Under the pieces are notes generated by a model. That model did not search any database, had not been told where the DNA came from, and saw only the letters and a list, made by a program, of their open reading frames with translations. From the NCBI RefSeq assembly GCF_000513995.1, contig NZ_AZVB01000004.1, positions 35,062 to 99,061 of the forward strand: 64,000 bases of DNA, read 5' to 3'. Made by a program: the position numbers and the translations under genes. The stretch is from Pseudoxanthomonas sp. J35 (GTDB taxonomy: Bacteria > Pseudomonadota > Gammaproteobacteria > Xanthomonadales > Xanthomonadaceae). Every line of letters starts with the position of its first letter. Within the stretch, counting starts at the first letter, position 1. Of the stretch, positions 1-9,906 are shown one piece after another.

Positions 1-15
1 CAACCAGCCGCTCCC

Positions 16-94
16 GTAGAGCCGGGCTTGCCCGGCTCCCCCGTCTCCGGAGGGATGGCGTCGCACAGCGGCAGCGGGGCAGGCCCCGCTCTAC
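16..94. repeat. Paired GTAG-type REP element
   Basis: Two imperfect palindromes face each other. At 16-38 the tetranucleotide GTAG is followed by a 7-bp stem (AGCCGGG/CCCGGCT) with loop CTTG. At 73-94 an inverted unit (AGCGGGG...CCCCGCT) ends in CTAC, the complement of GTAG. This is the layout of the GTAG-headed REP elements known from Stenotrophomonas and other xanthomonads. It lies just downstream of the minus-strand kinase gene, a usual place for REPs. Confidence 0.7.
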
Positions 95-107
95 GAAGGC
101 GGGTGGT

Positions 108-1043
108 TCAGGCCAGCGAGTAGCCGAATTGCTGCTTGAACTGCTCGTTGAACTCGTCGAAGGTGAAGCGCTGGTTCTGGGTACCCGGGTGCTCGACCTT
201 GAGCGCGCCCATCAGGTTGCCCATGCGGCCGATGGTCAGCCAGTCGTAGCCCTTCTCGATGCCGAAGATCAGGCCGGCGCGGAAGGCGTCGCCGCAGCCG
301 GTCGGGTCGACCACGCGACGCTCGTGCGCCGGCGGGACCTCGTAGGTCTTCTCGGGAGTGTGCACCAGGGCGCCGCGCGGGCCCTGGGTGGTGATGTAGG
401 CCTTGACCCGCGAGACGATCTCGCGGTCGGTCCAGCCGGTGCGTTCCTGCAGCAGGTTCGACTCGTAATCGTTGACCACGACGTAGTCGGCCTGCTCGAT
501 GAACTGGCGCAGCTCCTGGCCGTTGAACAGCGGCATGGCCTGGCCCGGGTCGAAGATGAACGGGACGCCCATCTCCCGGAACTCGGCGGCGTTCTGCAGC
601 ATGCCCTCGCGGCCGTCCGGGCCGACCAGGCCCAGGCTGATCCCCGGCACGTCCTTAACGTGGTTCTCGTAGGACCGCATCATCGCGCCCGGGTGGAAGG
701 CGGTGATCTGGTTGTTGTCGTGGTCGGTGGTGATGAAGGCCTGCGGGGTGAACAGCTCCTCGATCACCTTGACCCGCGACAGATCGATCCCCAGGGCCTC
801 GAAATGCTCGCGGTACGGGCCGAAATCCGAGCCCACCGTGCCCATCGGCACCGGCTTGCCGCCCAGCAGGTGCAGGTTGTAGGCGATGTTGCCGGCGCAG
901 CCACCGAACTCGCGGCGCATCCGCGGCACCAGGAACGAGACGTTCAGGATGTGGACCTTGTCCGGCAGGATGTGGTTCTTGAACTGGTCCGGGAACACCA
1001 TGATGGTGTCGTAGGCAAGGGAACCACAGATCAGGGTGGACAT
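108..1043 (-). CDS. PfkB-family carbohydrate/nucleoside kinase
   Basis: This is a cytosolic sugar or nucleoside kinase of the PfkB/ribokinase family, 311 residues, which is normal for the family. The N-terminal substrate signature GGCAGNIAYNLHLLGG is present. The C-terminal signature DPTGCGDAFRAGL supplies the anion hole and catalytic Asp. The start at 1043 (MSTLICGSLAYD) was chosen because the beta strand that opens PfkB folds begins there; the 17 residues available upstream are Arg/Ser-rich and unlike the family. It resembles proteins annotated as adenosine kinase or 'carbohydrate kinase' in xanthomonads, but the substrate cannot be read from sequence. It is transcribed away from mreB. Confidence 0.85.
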   Translation of the reverse strand: MSTLICGSLAYDTIMVFPDQFKNHILPDKVHILNVSFLVPRMRREFGGCAGNIAYNLHLLGGKPVPMGTVGSDFGPYREHFEALGIDLSRVKVIEELFTPQAFITTDHDNNQITAFHPGAMMRSYENHVKDVPGISLGLVGPDGREGMLQNAAEFREMGVPFIFDPGQAMPLFNGQELRQFIEQADYVVVNDYESNLLQERTGWTDREIVSRVKAYITTQGPRGALVHTPEKTYEVPPAHERRVVDPTGCGDAFRAGLIFGIEKGYDWLTIGRMGNLMGALKVEHPGTQNQRFTFDEFNEQFKQQFGYSLA

Positions 1044-1216
1044 CGTCTGGCTGCTCGGGGAGGCCCGGTGGCGGGCATGGAACGCGCGCGGCACCGGCGC
1101 CGCAGGTGCAAAGGTTACCGGCTGCGTCCCCGCGCGGCCAGTCCGGGCTTGCCGCCGCTGCCGCCGCGACGGCGCCCCGAAGTGACGGAAATCGCCGTTT
1201 TAACGCGGATTTTTCC

Positions 1217-2388
<1,172 letters not shown>

Positions 2389-2493
2389 CCGGCGTAGCGT
2401 TCCACGTGCCCGGCGGTGGGGACGCGCCGGGCGCGCCTTGCCGTCCGCCCTCATACTCGCCTCTGCCCAACACGCGACCGCCGATCCCCTTCC

Positions 2494-3549
2494 GTGTCGT
2501 CCTTTCCCGGACCCGCCGCCGCCGCCGCCCGTCCCGGTGATACCGCCGGCACGCTGCGGTTGCTGGCCTACCTCGCCCTCGCCATCACCCTGCTGGTGCT
2601 CGACCACCGCGGCGGCTGGCTGCGCCAGGTCCGCACCCAGGCCAACCTGCTGGCGCAGCCGGTGTGGGCGCTGGCCGGGCTGCCCGGCCGGGTGGGCGGC
2701 GCGCTGCGCGACCACCTGGCCACGCGTTCGGCGCTGCTGGAGGAGAACCGCGAGCTGCGCAACGAGCTGCTGCTGGCCAACGCGCGCCTGACCCGCCTCC
2801 GCAACGCCGCCATCGACAACGCCCAGCTGCGCGACCTGCTCGGCGTGGTCGAGCGCAGCGGCCTGGACGTGCAGCTGGCGCCGATCCTGGACATCGACCT
2901 GGAGCCGTCGCGGCAGCGCCTGGTGCTGGCCGCCGGCAGCCGCCAGGGCGTGCACGAGGGCCAGGCGGTGATCGACGCCGGCGGCCTGCTCGGCCAGGTG
3001 GTCGAGGTCACGCCGATGCATTCGACCGTGCTGCTGCTGACCGACCCGGACCACGCGGTGCCGGTGATGATCGCGCGCAACGGCGTGCGCCTGATCGCCT
3101 ACGGCCGCGGCGACCGCCTGGAACTGCACGACGTGCCGCTCAACCGCGACGTCCAGGTCGGCGACCTGCTGGTCACCTCCGGGCTGGGCGGGCGCTTCCC
3201 GCCGGGTTTCCCGGTCGCCACGATCACCGCGCTGCGCCCGGACGAGAGCCAGGCCTTCCTGGTCGGCGAACTGGCGCCGGCCGCGCACCTGGACCGCGGC
3301 CGCGACGTGCTGCTGCTGCGTACCGGCCCGGCGCCGGAACGGCCGGCGACCACCGGGGCCGCGGAGGGAGCGGCCGGGCCGGCGGCTGCGGGGGCTGCCG
3401 ATGCGGATGCCCCCGGTGGCCCGCCCGCCCGCCAGGGACCGGCCCCGCGTCCCGCCAACCCGCCGGCGACCACGCCGCGCGAAGCCGCGCCGGCCGGCGA
3501 CGCGGCTTCGCCGCCCGGCGCCGCCAGCCCGCCGGAGGAGGCCCGATGA
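2494..3549 (+). CDS. mreC: Rod-shape-determining protein MreC
   Basis: MreC is the bitopic periplasmic scaffold that binds PBP2 and connects MreB to wall synthesis. A single N-terminal membrane helix (TLRLLAYLALAITLLVLD) is followed by a coiled-coil stretch rich in Glu, Leu and Arg (LLEENRELRNELLLANARLTRL) and the beta-domain. I chose GTG 2494 because it puts the membrane segment about 25 residues from the N-terminus as in xanthomonad relatives; an ATG at 2416 in the same frame would add 26 Arg/Pro-rich residues. About the last 75 residues are an Ala/Pro/Gly-rich low-complexity tail absent from E. coli MreC. The stop overlaps the mreD start as ATGA. Confidence 0.92.
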   Translation: MSSFPGPAAAAARPGDTAGTLRLLAYLALAITLLVLDHRGGWLRQVRTQANLLAQPVWALAGLPGRVGGALRDHLATRSALLEENRELRNELLLANARLTRLRNAAIDNAQLRDLLGVVERSGLDVQLAPILDIDLEPSRQRLVLAAGSRQGVHEGQAVIDAGGLLGQVVEVTPMHSTVLLLTDPDHAVPVMIARNGVRLIAYGRGDRLELHDVPLNRDVQVGDLLVTSGLGGRFPPGFPVATITALRPDESQAFLVGELAPAAHLDRGRDVLLLRTGPAPERPATTGAAEGAAGPAAAGAADADAPGGPPARQGPAPRPANPPATTPREAAPAGDAASPPGAASPPEEAR

Positions 3550-4031
3550 GCCGCCTGCGCGAAGGCGGCTGGGTGCTGCCGGCGAGCCTGTTCGTGGCCC
3601 TGCTGCTGGGCCTGCTGCCGCTGCCGGTGGTGCTGCAGCCGCTGCGGCCGTTCTGGCTGGCGCTGGTGCTGGCCTACTGGCTGATCGAGACACCCTCGCG
3701 CGCCGGCCTGGGCCTGGCCTTCGTGGTCGGCATCGTCGCCGACCTGGTCTATGGCGGCGTGCTCGGCGAACACGCGCTGCGCCTGGTGATCATGGCCTTC
3801 ATCCTGCAGCGCTTCCGCGCGCGGCTGCGCTTCTTCCCGCTGTCGCAGCAGGCGCTGGCGATCGGCGCGCTGCTGCTTAACGACCGCATCGTCGACGCGG
3901 CCGTGCACCTGTCGCTGGGCCTGCCGCAGCTGCCATGGAACTACTGGTGGGCGCCGGCGCTGGGCGTGGTCCTGTGGCCGCCGCTGTTCCTGGTGCTGGA
4001 CGCACTGCGGCTGGGCCGGCGCCGCGACTGA
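3546..4031 (+). CDS. mreD: Rod-shape-determining membrane protein MreD
   Basis: MreD is a small polytopic inner-membrane partner of MreC in the elongasome. The 161-residue product has about five hydrophobic helices (for example LFVALLLGLLPLPVVLQ and LAFVVGIVADLVYGGVLG). It contains the family-typical segment in which a helix with Asp-Leu is followed by GVLGEHALRL. Its ATG overlaps the mreC stop, so the two are translationally coupled, and mrdA follows after ten bases. Confidence 0.93.
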   Translation: MSRLREGGWVLPASLFVALLLGLLPLPVVLQPLRPFWLALVLAYWLIETPSRAGLGLAFVVGIVADLVYGGVLGEHALRLVIMAFILQRFRARLRFFPLSQQALAIGALLLNDRIVDAAVHLSLGLPQLPWNYWWAPALGVVLWPPLFLVLDALRLGRRRD

Positions 4032-4041
4032 GGCCAGGGCG

Positions 4042-6324
4042 ATGATGAGCCGGCGCCAGGTCAAGAACCCGCACGCGGAAGCCGAGCAGTTCCGCCGCCG
4101 CGCCGTGCTCGGTTTCCTCGCCGTGGCCCTGGCCCTCATCGGGCTGGCGGCGTGGTACTTCCGCCTGCAGGTGGTGCAGCACGCCGATTACGCCACCCGC
4201 TCGGAAGCCAACCGCATCCGCCCGCGCCCGGTGGTGCCGGCGCGCGGCATGATCTACGACCGCCAGGGCCGGCTGCTGGCCGAGAACCTGCCGGCGTTCC
4301 GCCTCGACGTGACCCCGGACAAGGCCGGCGACCTGGACCGACTGCTCGAGGAACTGGGCAAGGTGGTGCCGCTGGGCGAGGACGAGATCGAGCGCTTCCA
4401 CCGCGAGCGCAAAGCCGGCCGCGGCTTCCTGCCGATCACCCTGAAGCTGCGCCTGAGCGACGAGGAGATGGCCGCCTTCGCGGTCAACCGCTGGCGCTTC
4501 CCCGGCGTGGAACTGCAGCCCTACCTGACCCGCCACTATCCCTACGGCGACCTGCTCGCGCACGTGGTTGGCTACGTCGGCCGCGTCGACGAGGACGACC
4601 TGGAGAAGCTGGGCGAGGCCGGTGCGGCGCTGACCCACGTCGGCAAGACCGGCATCGAGCGCTCCTACGACGACCTGCTGCGCGGCCAGGTCGGCTACGA
4701 GCAGATCGAGACCAACGTGCAGGGCCGCGCGCTGCGCACGATCGGCCGGGTGCCGGCGAAGCCGGGCGCCGACCTGCGCCTGTCGATCGACGCGGAGCTG
4801 CAGCGCGCCACCGTGGCCGCGTTCGGCGAGCTGGAAGGCACGGCGGTGGCGATGGACCCGCGCACCGGCGAGATCCTGGCGCTGGTGAGCCTGCCCAGCT
4901 TCGACCCGAACCTGTTCGTCAACGGCATTTCCCATGCCGACTACCGCGCGCTGACCGACAACCCTTCGCGCCCGCAGTTCAACCGCGCGGTGCTTGGCGG
5001 CGTCGCGCCCGGTTCGACGCTGAAGCCTTTCATGGCCCTGGCCGGCCTGGACAGCGGCACGCGCCGGCCGGAAGACCGGGTCCTGTCCACCGGCATGTTC
5101 TACCTGCCCGGCACCAGCCGCGGCTGGGGCGACTCGCACCGCGGCGGCCATGGCTGGACCGACGCGCGCAAGTCGATCGCCGACTCGGTCAATACGTACT
5201 ACTACAAGCTTGCCCTGGACATGGGCATCGGCCGCATCGGCGAGTACCTGACCAGGTACGGCTTCGGCCAGCCCAGCGGCATCGACCTGGCCGGCGAGAC
5301 CTCCGGCATCCTGCCCGGCCCGGCGTGGAAGATGAAGACGCGCAAGGAGCGCTGGTACCCGGGCGACACGGTGAACATCAGCATCGGCCAGGGCGACTGG
5401 AAGGTGACCCCGCTGCAGATGGTGCGCGGCACCGCTGCGCTGGCCGACGGCGGGCGCCTGCGCCGGCCGCACCTGGTCGACGCGCGCCGCGAGGGTTTCG
5501 ATGCGCCGTGGGCGCCGCTGCCGCAGCCGGAGCCGACCCTGATCAGCGACCGCCCGGACAACCTGCAGGTGGTGCGCGAGGGCATGATCGCCACCGTGCA
5601 CGGGCCCGGCGGCACCGCGCGCCCGATCGGCGTCGGCATCCCGTACCGGATCGCCGGCAAGACCGGCACCGCGCAGGTGGTCAGCCGCCGCGGCACCGCC
5701 GCGGTCAACCCGCGCAGCTTGCCGATGCACCTGCGCCACCGCGCGCTGTTCATCGGCTACGCGCCGGCCGACGATCCGCAGATCGCGGTGGCGGTGGCGG
5801 TGGAAGGCGGCGGTTACGGCGGCAGCACCGCCGCGCCGATCGCGCGGGCGATCTTCGACGCCTGGCTGCTGGGCAAGCTCCCGGAAGGGCTGGAGCCGAT
5901 CGACGGGCCCGCTCCGGCGACCGCCTGCGCCGACGGTGCGGCCCCCTGCGCGCCTGTGGGGGGTGCCGAGGCAGGCGCGGAGGCGGGGGCGGGCGTTGCG
6001 CCGTCGCCCGGCACGGCCGCGTCCTCGCCAGCATCCGTTCGGGTCGAGGGCAGCGCCGCGACGGCCGGCGCGGCCGCTGCGTCGGCACCCGCGGTGACCT
6101 CGGCCCAGGGCCGCACGCCGGCGCTGGCCGCCGACGCCACGCCCTCGCAGAACACCTTCGGCAGCTGGATCCGTCGCCAGGGCGGCGCCGTGGCCGTACC
6201 CGCGAGCCGGCCCGCTGCGCCTGCCCCGGCGACACCTGCCGCAACGCCCGCGAAGGCGCCGCCCGCGGCGGAGCCATCGGCCGACGCGCCCGCCCCGGCG
6301 CAAGCGCAGGAGGACACCCGATGA
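4042..6324 (+). CDS. mrdA: Penicillin-binding protein 2 (elongasome transpeptidase)
   Basis: PBP2 is the class B transpeptidase that crosslinks lateral-wall peptidoglycan together with RodA. One N-terminal membrane helix lies at about residues 19-38, followed by the dimerisation/pedestal domain and the transpeptidase domain. Active-site motifs: STLK with Ser325, SVN at 382-384, and KTGT starting at Lys540. At 760 residues it is about 100 longer than usual, because residues from about 625 on form an Ala/Pro/Gly-rich tail ending near the rodA start. ATG 4042 and the next codon (also ATG) are both possible starts. The stop overlaps rodA by ATGA. Confidence 0.96.
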   Translation: MMSRRQVKNPHAEAEQFRRRAVLGFLAVALALIGLAAWYFRLQVVQHADYATRSEANRIRPRPVVPARGMIYDRQGRLLAENLPAFRLDVTPDKAGDLDRLLEELGKVVPLGEDEIERFHRERKAGRGFLPITLKLRLSDEEMAAFAVNRWRFPGVELQPYLTRHYPYGDLLAHVVGYVGRVDEDDLEKLGEAGAALTHVGKTGIERSYDDLLRGQVGYEQIETNVQGRALRTIGRVPAKPGADLRLSIDAELQRATVAAFGELEGTAVAMDPRTGEILALVSLPSFDPNLFVNGISHADYRALTDNPSRPQFNRAVLGGVAPGSTLKPFMALAGLDSGTRRPEDRVLSTGMFYLPGTSRGWGDSHRGGHGWTDARKSIADSVNTYYYKLALDMGIGRIGEYLTRYGFGQPSGIDLAGETSGILPGPAWKMKTRKERWYPGDTVNISIGQGDWKVTPLQMVRGTAALADGGRLRRPHLVDARREGFDAPWAPLPQPEPTLISDRPDNLQVVREGMIATVHGPGGTARPIGVGIPYRIAGKTGTAQVVSRRGTAAVNPRSLPMHLRHRALFIGYAPADDPQIAVAVAVEGGGYGGSTAAPIARAIFDAWLLGKLPEGLEPIDGPAPATACADGAAPCAPVGGAEAGAEAGAGVAPSPGTAASSPASVRVEGSAATAGAAAASAPAVTSAQGRTPALAADATPSQNTFGSWIRRQGGAVAVPASRPAAPAPATPAATPAKAPPAAEPSADAPAPAQAQEDTR

Positions 6325-7442
6325 GGGATTTCCTGCGCTGGCTGCTGGAGATGCTCGGGCGGATCACCCGCACCGTCGACTGGCCTCTGCTGCTGGCGCT
6401 GGGCGCGCTGATGGGCTTCGGCCTGGCGGTGCTGTACAGCGCCGGCGGTCCCGGCAATGGACCGGCGCTGGTGAAGGCGCAGGGCGCGCGCTTCGCGATC
6501 GGCCTGCTGGCGATGTGGGGCCTGTCGCGGATCCCGGTGATCCGCCTGCGTGCCTGGTCGCCGGCGGTGTACGCGCTGTCGCTGCTGCCGCTGCTGGCGG
6601 TGCTGCTGGTCGGCACCGGCAAGCACGGCCGCCACTGGCTCAACCTGGGCGTGTTCTTCCTGCAGCCGTCGGAGCTGCTGAAGATCACCCTGCCGATGAT
6701 GGTGGCCTGGTACCTGCACCTGCGGCCGCTGCCGCCGCGGGTGGGCACGGTGCTGGTGGCCGGCGTGCTGATCGCGGTGCCGACCGGGCTGATCCTGCTG
6801 CAGCCGGACTTCGGCACGGCCATGCTGATCGCCAGCAGCGGCGTGTTCGCGCTGCTGCTGGCCGGGCTGCCGTGGTGGTGGGTGGGCGTGGGCGTCGGCG
6901 GCGTGGCCGCGGTGGCGCCGGTGGCCTGGTTCTGGCTGCTGCGCCCGTACCAGAAGGACCGCATCCTCACCTTCCTCGAGCCCGAACGCGACCCGCTGGG
7001 CACCGGCTGGAACATCATCCAGTCGAAGATCGCGATCGGCTCCGGCGGCCTCACCGGCAAGGGCTGGGGCGAGGGCAGCCAGGCCCACCTGAACTTCATC
7101 CCCGAGCAGACCACCGACTTCATCTTCGCCGTGCTCAGCGAGGAATTCGGCTGGGTCGGCGTGGCCACGGTGCTGGCGCTGTACCTGTTCGTGGTCGGGC
7201 GCTGCCTGTGGATCGCGGTGGAAGCGCGCGACGGCTACGCACGCCTGCTGGCCGGTTCGCTGGGCCTGGCCTTCTTCGTCTACGTGCTGGTCAACGGCGG
7301 CATGGTCTCCGGCCTGCTGCCGGTGGTCGGCGTGCCGATGCCGCTGCTCAGCTACGGCGGTACCTCGGCGGTGTCGCTGCTGGCCGGGCTGGGCCTGGTG
7401 ATGGCGGTGCGCACCCACCGGCCGGTTCACGGCTACCGCTGA
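6321..7442 (+). CDS. rodA: SEDS peptidoglycan glycosyltransferase RodA
   Basis: RodA polymerises lipid II into glycan strands as the partner of PBP2. The 373-residue protein is polytopic with about ten helices. SEDS hallmarks are visible: LQPDFGTAMLIASSG with the catalytic Asp region, the extracellular segment GWNIIQSKIAIGSGGLTGKGWGEGSQ, the TDFIFAVLSEEFG motif, and PMPLLSYGGTS near the C-terminus. It overlaps the mrdA stop and ends the tight mre-mrd block. Its length matches the family. Confidence 0.97.
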   Translation: MRDFLRWLLEMLGRITRTVDWPLLLALGALMGFGLAVLYSAGGPGNGPALVKAQGARFAIGLLAMWGLSRIPVIRLRAWSPAVYALSLLPLLAVLLVGTGKHGRHWLNLGVFFLQPSELLKITLPMMVAWYLHLRPLPPRVGTVLVAGVLIAVPTGLILLQPDFGTAMLIASSGVFALLLAGLPWWWVGVGVGGVAAVAPVAWFWLLRPYQKDRILTFLEPERDPLGTGWNIIQSKIAIGSGGLTGKGWGEGSQAHLNFIPEQTTDFIFAVLSEEFGWVGVATVLALYLFVVGRCLWIAVEARDGYARLLAGSLGLAFFVYVLVNGGMVSGLLPVVGVPMPLLSYGGTSAVSLLAGLGLVMAVRTHRPVHGYR

Positions 7443-7524
7443 GCCGCGCCACGTCGCGCGGCGACGCTGAACGCCGCGGAAAACGCGGTTCCGCGCCCCT
7501 GCGGGCGATGCTAATCTGCCGACG

Positions 7525-8658
7525 ATGATGAAGCCCGCATTGACTGGCCTGCTCGCCCTCGTCCTGTTCGGCTGCGTGCCGAAGGACGCGAAGCTGGCGT
7601 CTCCGCCCGCGTCCACCCCGGTTCCCGCGCCCGCATCGGCGCCGGTGCCGGCCGAAGCCGCGCCCGAGAACGCCGCCGCGCCCGCGGTGGACCTGACCCC
7701 GGTGCCGTTCGAGACCGCGCGCGCGCAGTTCATCCGCGACACCTCCGCGCGCTTCGGCATTCCCGCCGCGGAGATCGAGGCGACGCTGGCGAAGGCGAAT
7801 TTCCTCGACAGCGTGGTCGCGGCGATGTCGCGCCCGGCCGAACGGGTCAAGCCGTGGCATGAATACCGGTCGATGTTCATCACCCAGGCGCGGATCGACG
7901 GCGGTCGTGCCTTCCTGGCGAAGAACCGCGCCGCGCTGGAGAAGGTGCAGGCCGAAACCGGCGTGCCGGCCGAGGTGATCGTGGCGATCATCGGCGTGGA
8001 GACCAGCTACGGCGGCAACACCGGCCGCTACTCGGTGCTCGACGCGCTGTACACCCTGGCCTTCCGCTACCCGCGCAGCGGCGATCCGGCGAAACTCGAG
8101 CGCGAGGTGCGCCGCGAACTGTTCTTCCGCGACGAACTGGCGCAGCTGTTCGCGCTGGGCCGCGAGGAGAAGCTGGACATCACCACACTCAAGGGCAGCT
8201 ACGCCGGGGCGATGGGCCTGGGCCAGTTCATGCCTTCGAGCTACCGCCAGTTCGCCGTGGACGGCGACGGCGACGGCCGCCGCGACCTGTTCAACAGCCT
8301 CGACGACGTGTTCGCCTCGGTCGCCAACTACTTCGTGAAGAAGGGCGGCTGGGTCGCCGGCGGCCCGATCGCGGTGCCGGCCACCCTGGCCGAAGGCCGC
8401 GAGCCGTTCAATCCCGAGGACTGGACGCCCGAGCACAGCCTCGAATCGCTGGCCGCGCGCGGCTACACCGCCCGGCAACCGGTGCCGGGCGGCGCCACCG
8501 CCACCCCGGTGTCGCTGGAAGGCAGCGCCGGGCCGCAGTACTGGCTCGGCTTCCGCAACTATTACGCGATCACCCGCTACAACATCTCCAAGATGTACGC
8601 GATGGCGGTGTTCCAGCTGTCGGAGGCGATCGCCGGCCGCGAGCTGCCACCGGCATGA
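7525..8658 (+). CDS. mltB: Membrane-bound lytic murein transglycosylase B
   Basis: MltB cleaves glycan strands with formation of 1,6-anhydromuramic acid. A lipoprotein signal precedes the lipobox Cys (LVLFGC, Cys17), so the enzyme is anchored to the outer membrane. An Ala/Pro linker follows, then the GH103 catalytic domain with the Glu in IIGVETSYGG (Glu159) and the GAMGLGQFMPSSYRQFAVDGDGDGRRDLF segment. ATG 7525 is directly followed by a second ATG; either could start. It shares four bases with rlpA, suggesting one transcript for wall-remodelling lipoproteins. Confidence 0.95.
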   Translation: MMKPALTGLLALVLFGCVPKDAKLASPPASTPVPAPASAPVPAEAAPENAAAPAVDLTPVPFETARAQFIRDTSARFGIPAAEIEATLAKANFLDSVVAAMSRPAERVKPWHEYRSMFITQARIDGGRAFLAKNRAALEKVQAETGVPAEVIVAIIGVETSYGGNTGRYSVLDALYTLAFRYPRSGDPAKLEREVRRELFFRDELAQLFALGREEKLDITTLKGSYAGAMGLGQFMPSSYRQFAVDGDGDGRRDLFNSLDDVFASVANYFVKKGGWVAGGPIAVPATLAEGREPFNPEDWTPEHSLESLAARGYTARQPVPGGATATPVSLEGSAGPQYWLGFRNYYAITRYNISKMYAMAVFQLSEAIAGRELPPA

Positions 8659-9797
8659 AGCGCTGGCTGCTGGTGCTGCTGGTCCTCGGCCTGGCCGCCT
8701 GCGGCAGCGCGCCGAAGAAGGACGGGCACGGGCGGGCGCACGGCGCGGCGGTATCCGGCCACGCCAGCCATGGCGCCACCGCGGCGCTGCCGCCGGGCTG
8801 CACCGGCGTGTCGCCCTACAAGCCGGCGGAGGAGGATCCTTCGACCCGTGGCGACTATGTCGCCGGCGGCCTGTACAAGCCGGGCGTGAAGGACACCACG
8901 CCGGACTACATCCCCAACGTCGACTGCATCCCCGAGCCGCTGGTCGTGGCCGAGCCGCGCTCGCCGGTCGGCAACCGCTCGCCGTACACCGTGCTGGGCA
9001 GGCAGTACCACGTGATGGACCGTCCGCGCGGCTATGTCGAGCAGGGCATCGCCTCGTACTACGGCGCCAAGTTCCACGGCCGCCGCACCTCCAACCAGGA
9101 GGTGTACGACATGTACGCCTTCACCGCCGCGCACAAGACCCTGCCGCTGCCCAGCTTCGCCCGGGTCACCAACCTCGACAATGGCAAGTCGGTGGTGGTG
9201 CGGGTGAACGACCGCGGTCCGTTCCACGACGGCCGGGTAATCGACCTCAGCTATGCGGCGGCGGTGAAGCTGGGCATCGTCGCCCGCGGCACCGGCCGGG
9301 TCGAGGTGCGCGCGCTGGAACCGGGCGACGAAGGCAACCCGGTCGCCGCGTCGCCGGCCGCGTCCGGCCCGGCGGCCGGTGCCAGGGGCGCGGCGGTGAC
9401 CTCGCCGGCGACCCCGGCCACCGGCCTGGACCAGCTGGTGCAGGCGCTGCCGTCGACCACGGGCAGCTTCGCCCAGGCGCCGGTGTCGGTCACCCCGGTG
9501 GCGAAGGTCGAGGTCGCCACGCCCGCGCCGGCCACGGCCGCCGCAGCGGCTCCGGCGGCCCCGGTTTCGTCCGGCCAGGTCCTGCAGGTGGCCAGCTTCT
9601 CCAGCCTGGACAACGCCCGCCGCGCGCTGGAACGCCTGCTCGCCGCCGGCATCGCCGGGGCCCGCCTGGACGACGTGGTCGCCGGCGGCCGCCAGATGTG
9701 GCGGCTGCGGGTCGCCGCCGGCAGCGACGACGCCGCGGAACTCGCCGGGCGCATCGCCGGTCTGGGTTTCGGTGCGCCGCAGCTGGTCCGCGAATGA
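8655..9797 (+). CDS. rlpA: Septal ring lytic transglycosylase RlpA
   Basis: RlpA is an outer-membrane lipoprotein that cleaves denuded glycan at the septum. The signal peptide ends in lipobox LAAC (Cys16). A double-psi beta-barrel spans about residues 120-220 (GIASYYGAKFHGRRTSNQEVYDMYAFTAAHKTLP and VVVRVNDRGPFHDGRVIDLS, with the conserved His and Asp). An Ala/Pro/Val linker leads to a C-terminal SPOR domain (QVLQVASFSSLDNARRALERL) that binds denuded glycan. It is coupled to mltB by ATGA overlap and stands before dacA, the same order as in E. coli. Confidence 0.96.
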   Translation: MKRWLLVLLVLGLAACGSAPKKDGHGRAHGAAVSGHASHGATAALPPGCTGVSPYKPAEEDPSTRGDYVAGGLYKPGVKDTTPDYIPNVDCIPEPLVVAEPRSPVGNRSPYTVLGRQYHVMDRPRGYVEQGIASYYGAKFHGRRTSNQEVYDMYAFTAAHKTLPLPSFARVTNLDNGKSVVVRVNDRGPFHDGRVIDLSYAAAVKLGIVARGTGRVEVRALEPGDEGNPVAASPAASGPAAGARGAAVTSPATPATGLDQLVQALPSTTGSFAQAPVSVTPVAKVEVATPAPATAAAAAPAAPVSSGQVLQVASFSSLDNARRALERLLAAGIAGARLDDVVAGGRQMWRLRVAAGSDDAAELAGRIAGLGFGAPQLVRE

Positions 9798-9906
9798 GGC
9801 CGCGCCGGGGCTGCCGATTACAATTCCTCCCTTGCGCCGCCATCTTCGCCGGCGCCCTGTCCGTCCTGCCGGCCCCGTTGCCGGCCCAGCTGGAGTCCCC
9901 GTCCGC

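Noticed and set aside
4152-7442. A 1096-codon plus-strand frame over mrdA that ends in rodA
   Set aside because: Only its last 373 codons (from 6321) are real RodA sequence. The upstream part is an out-of-frame reading of mrdA rich in Arg, Pro and Gly.
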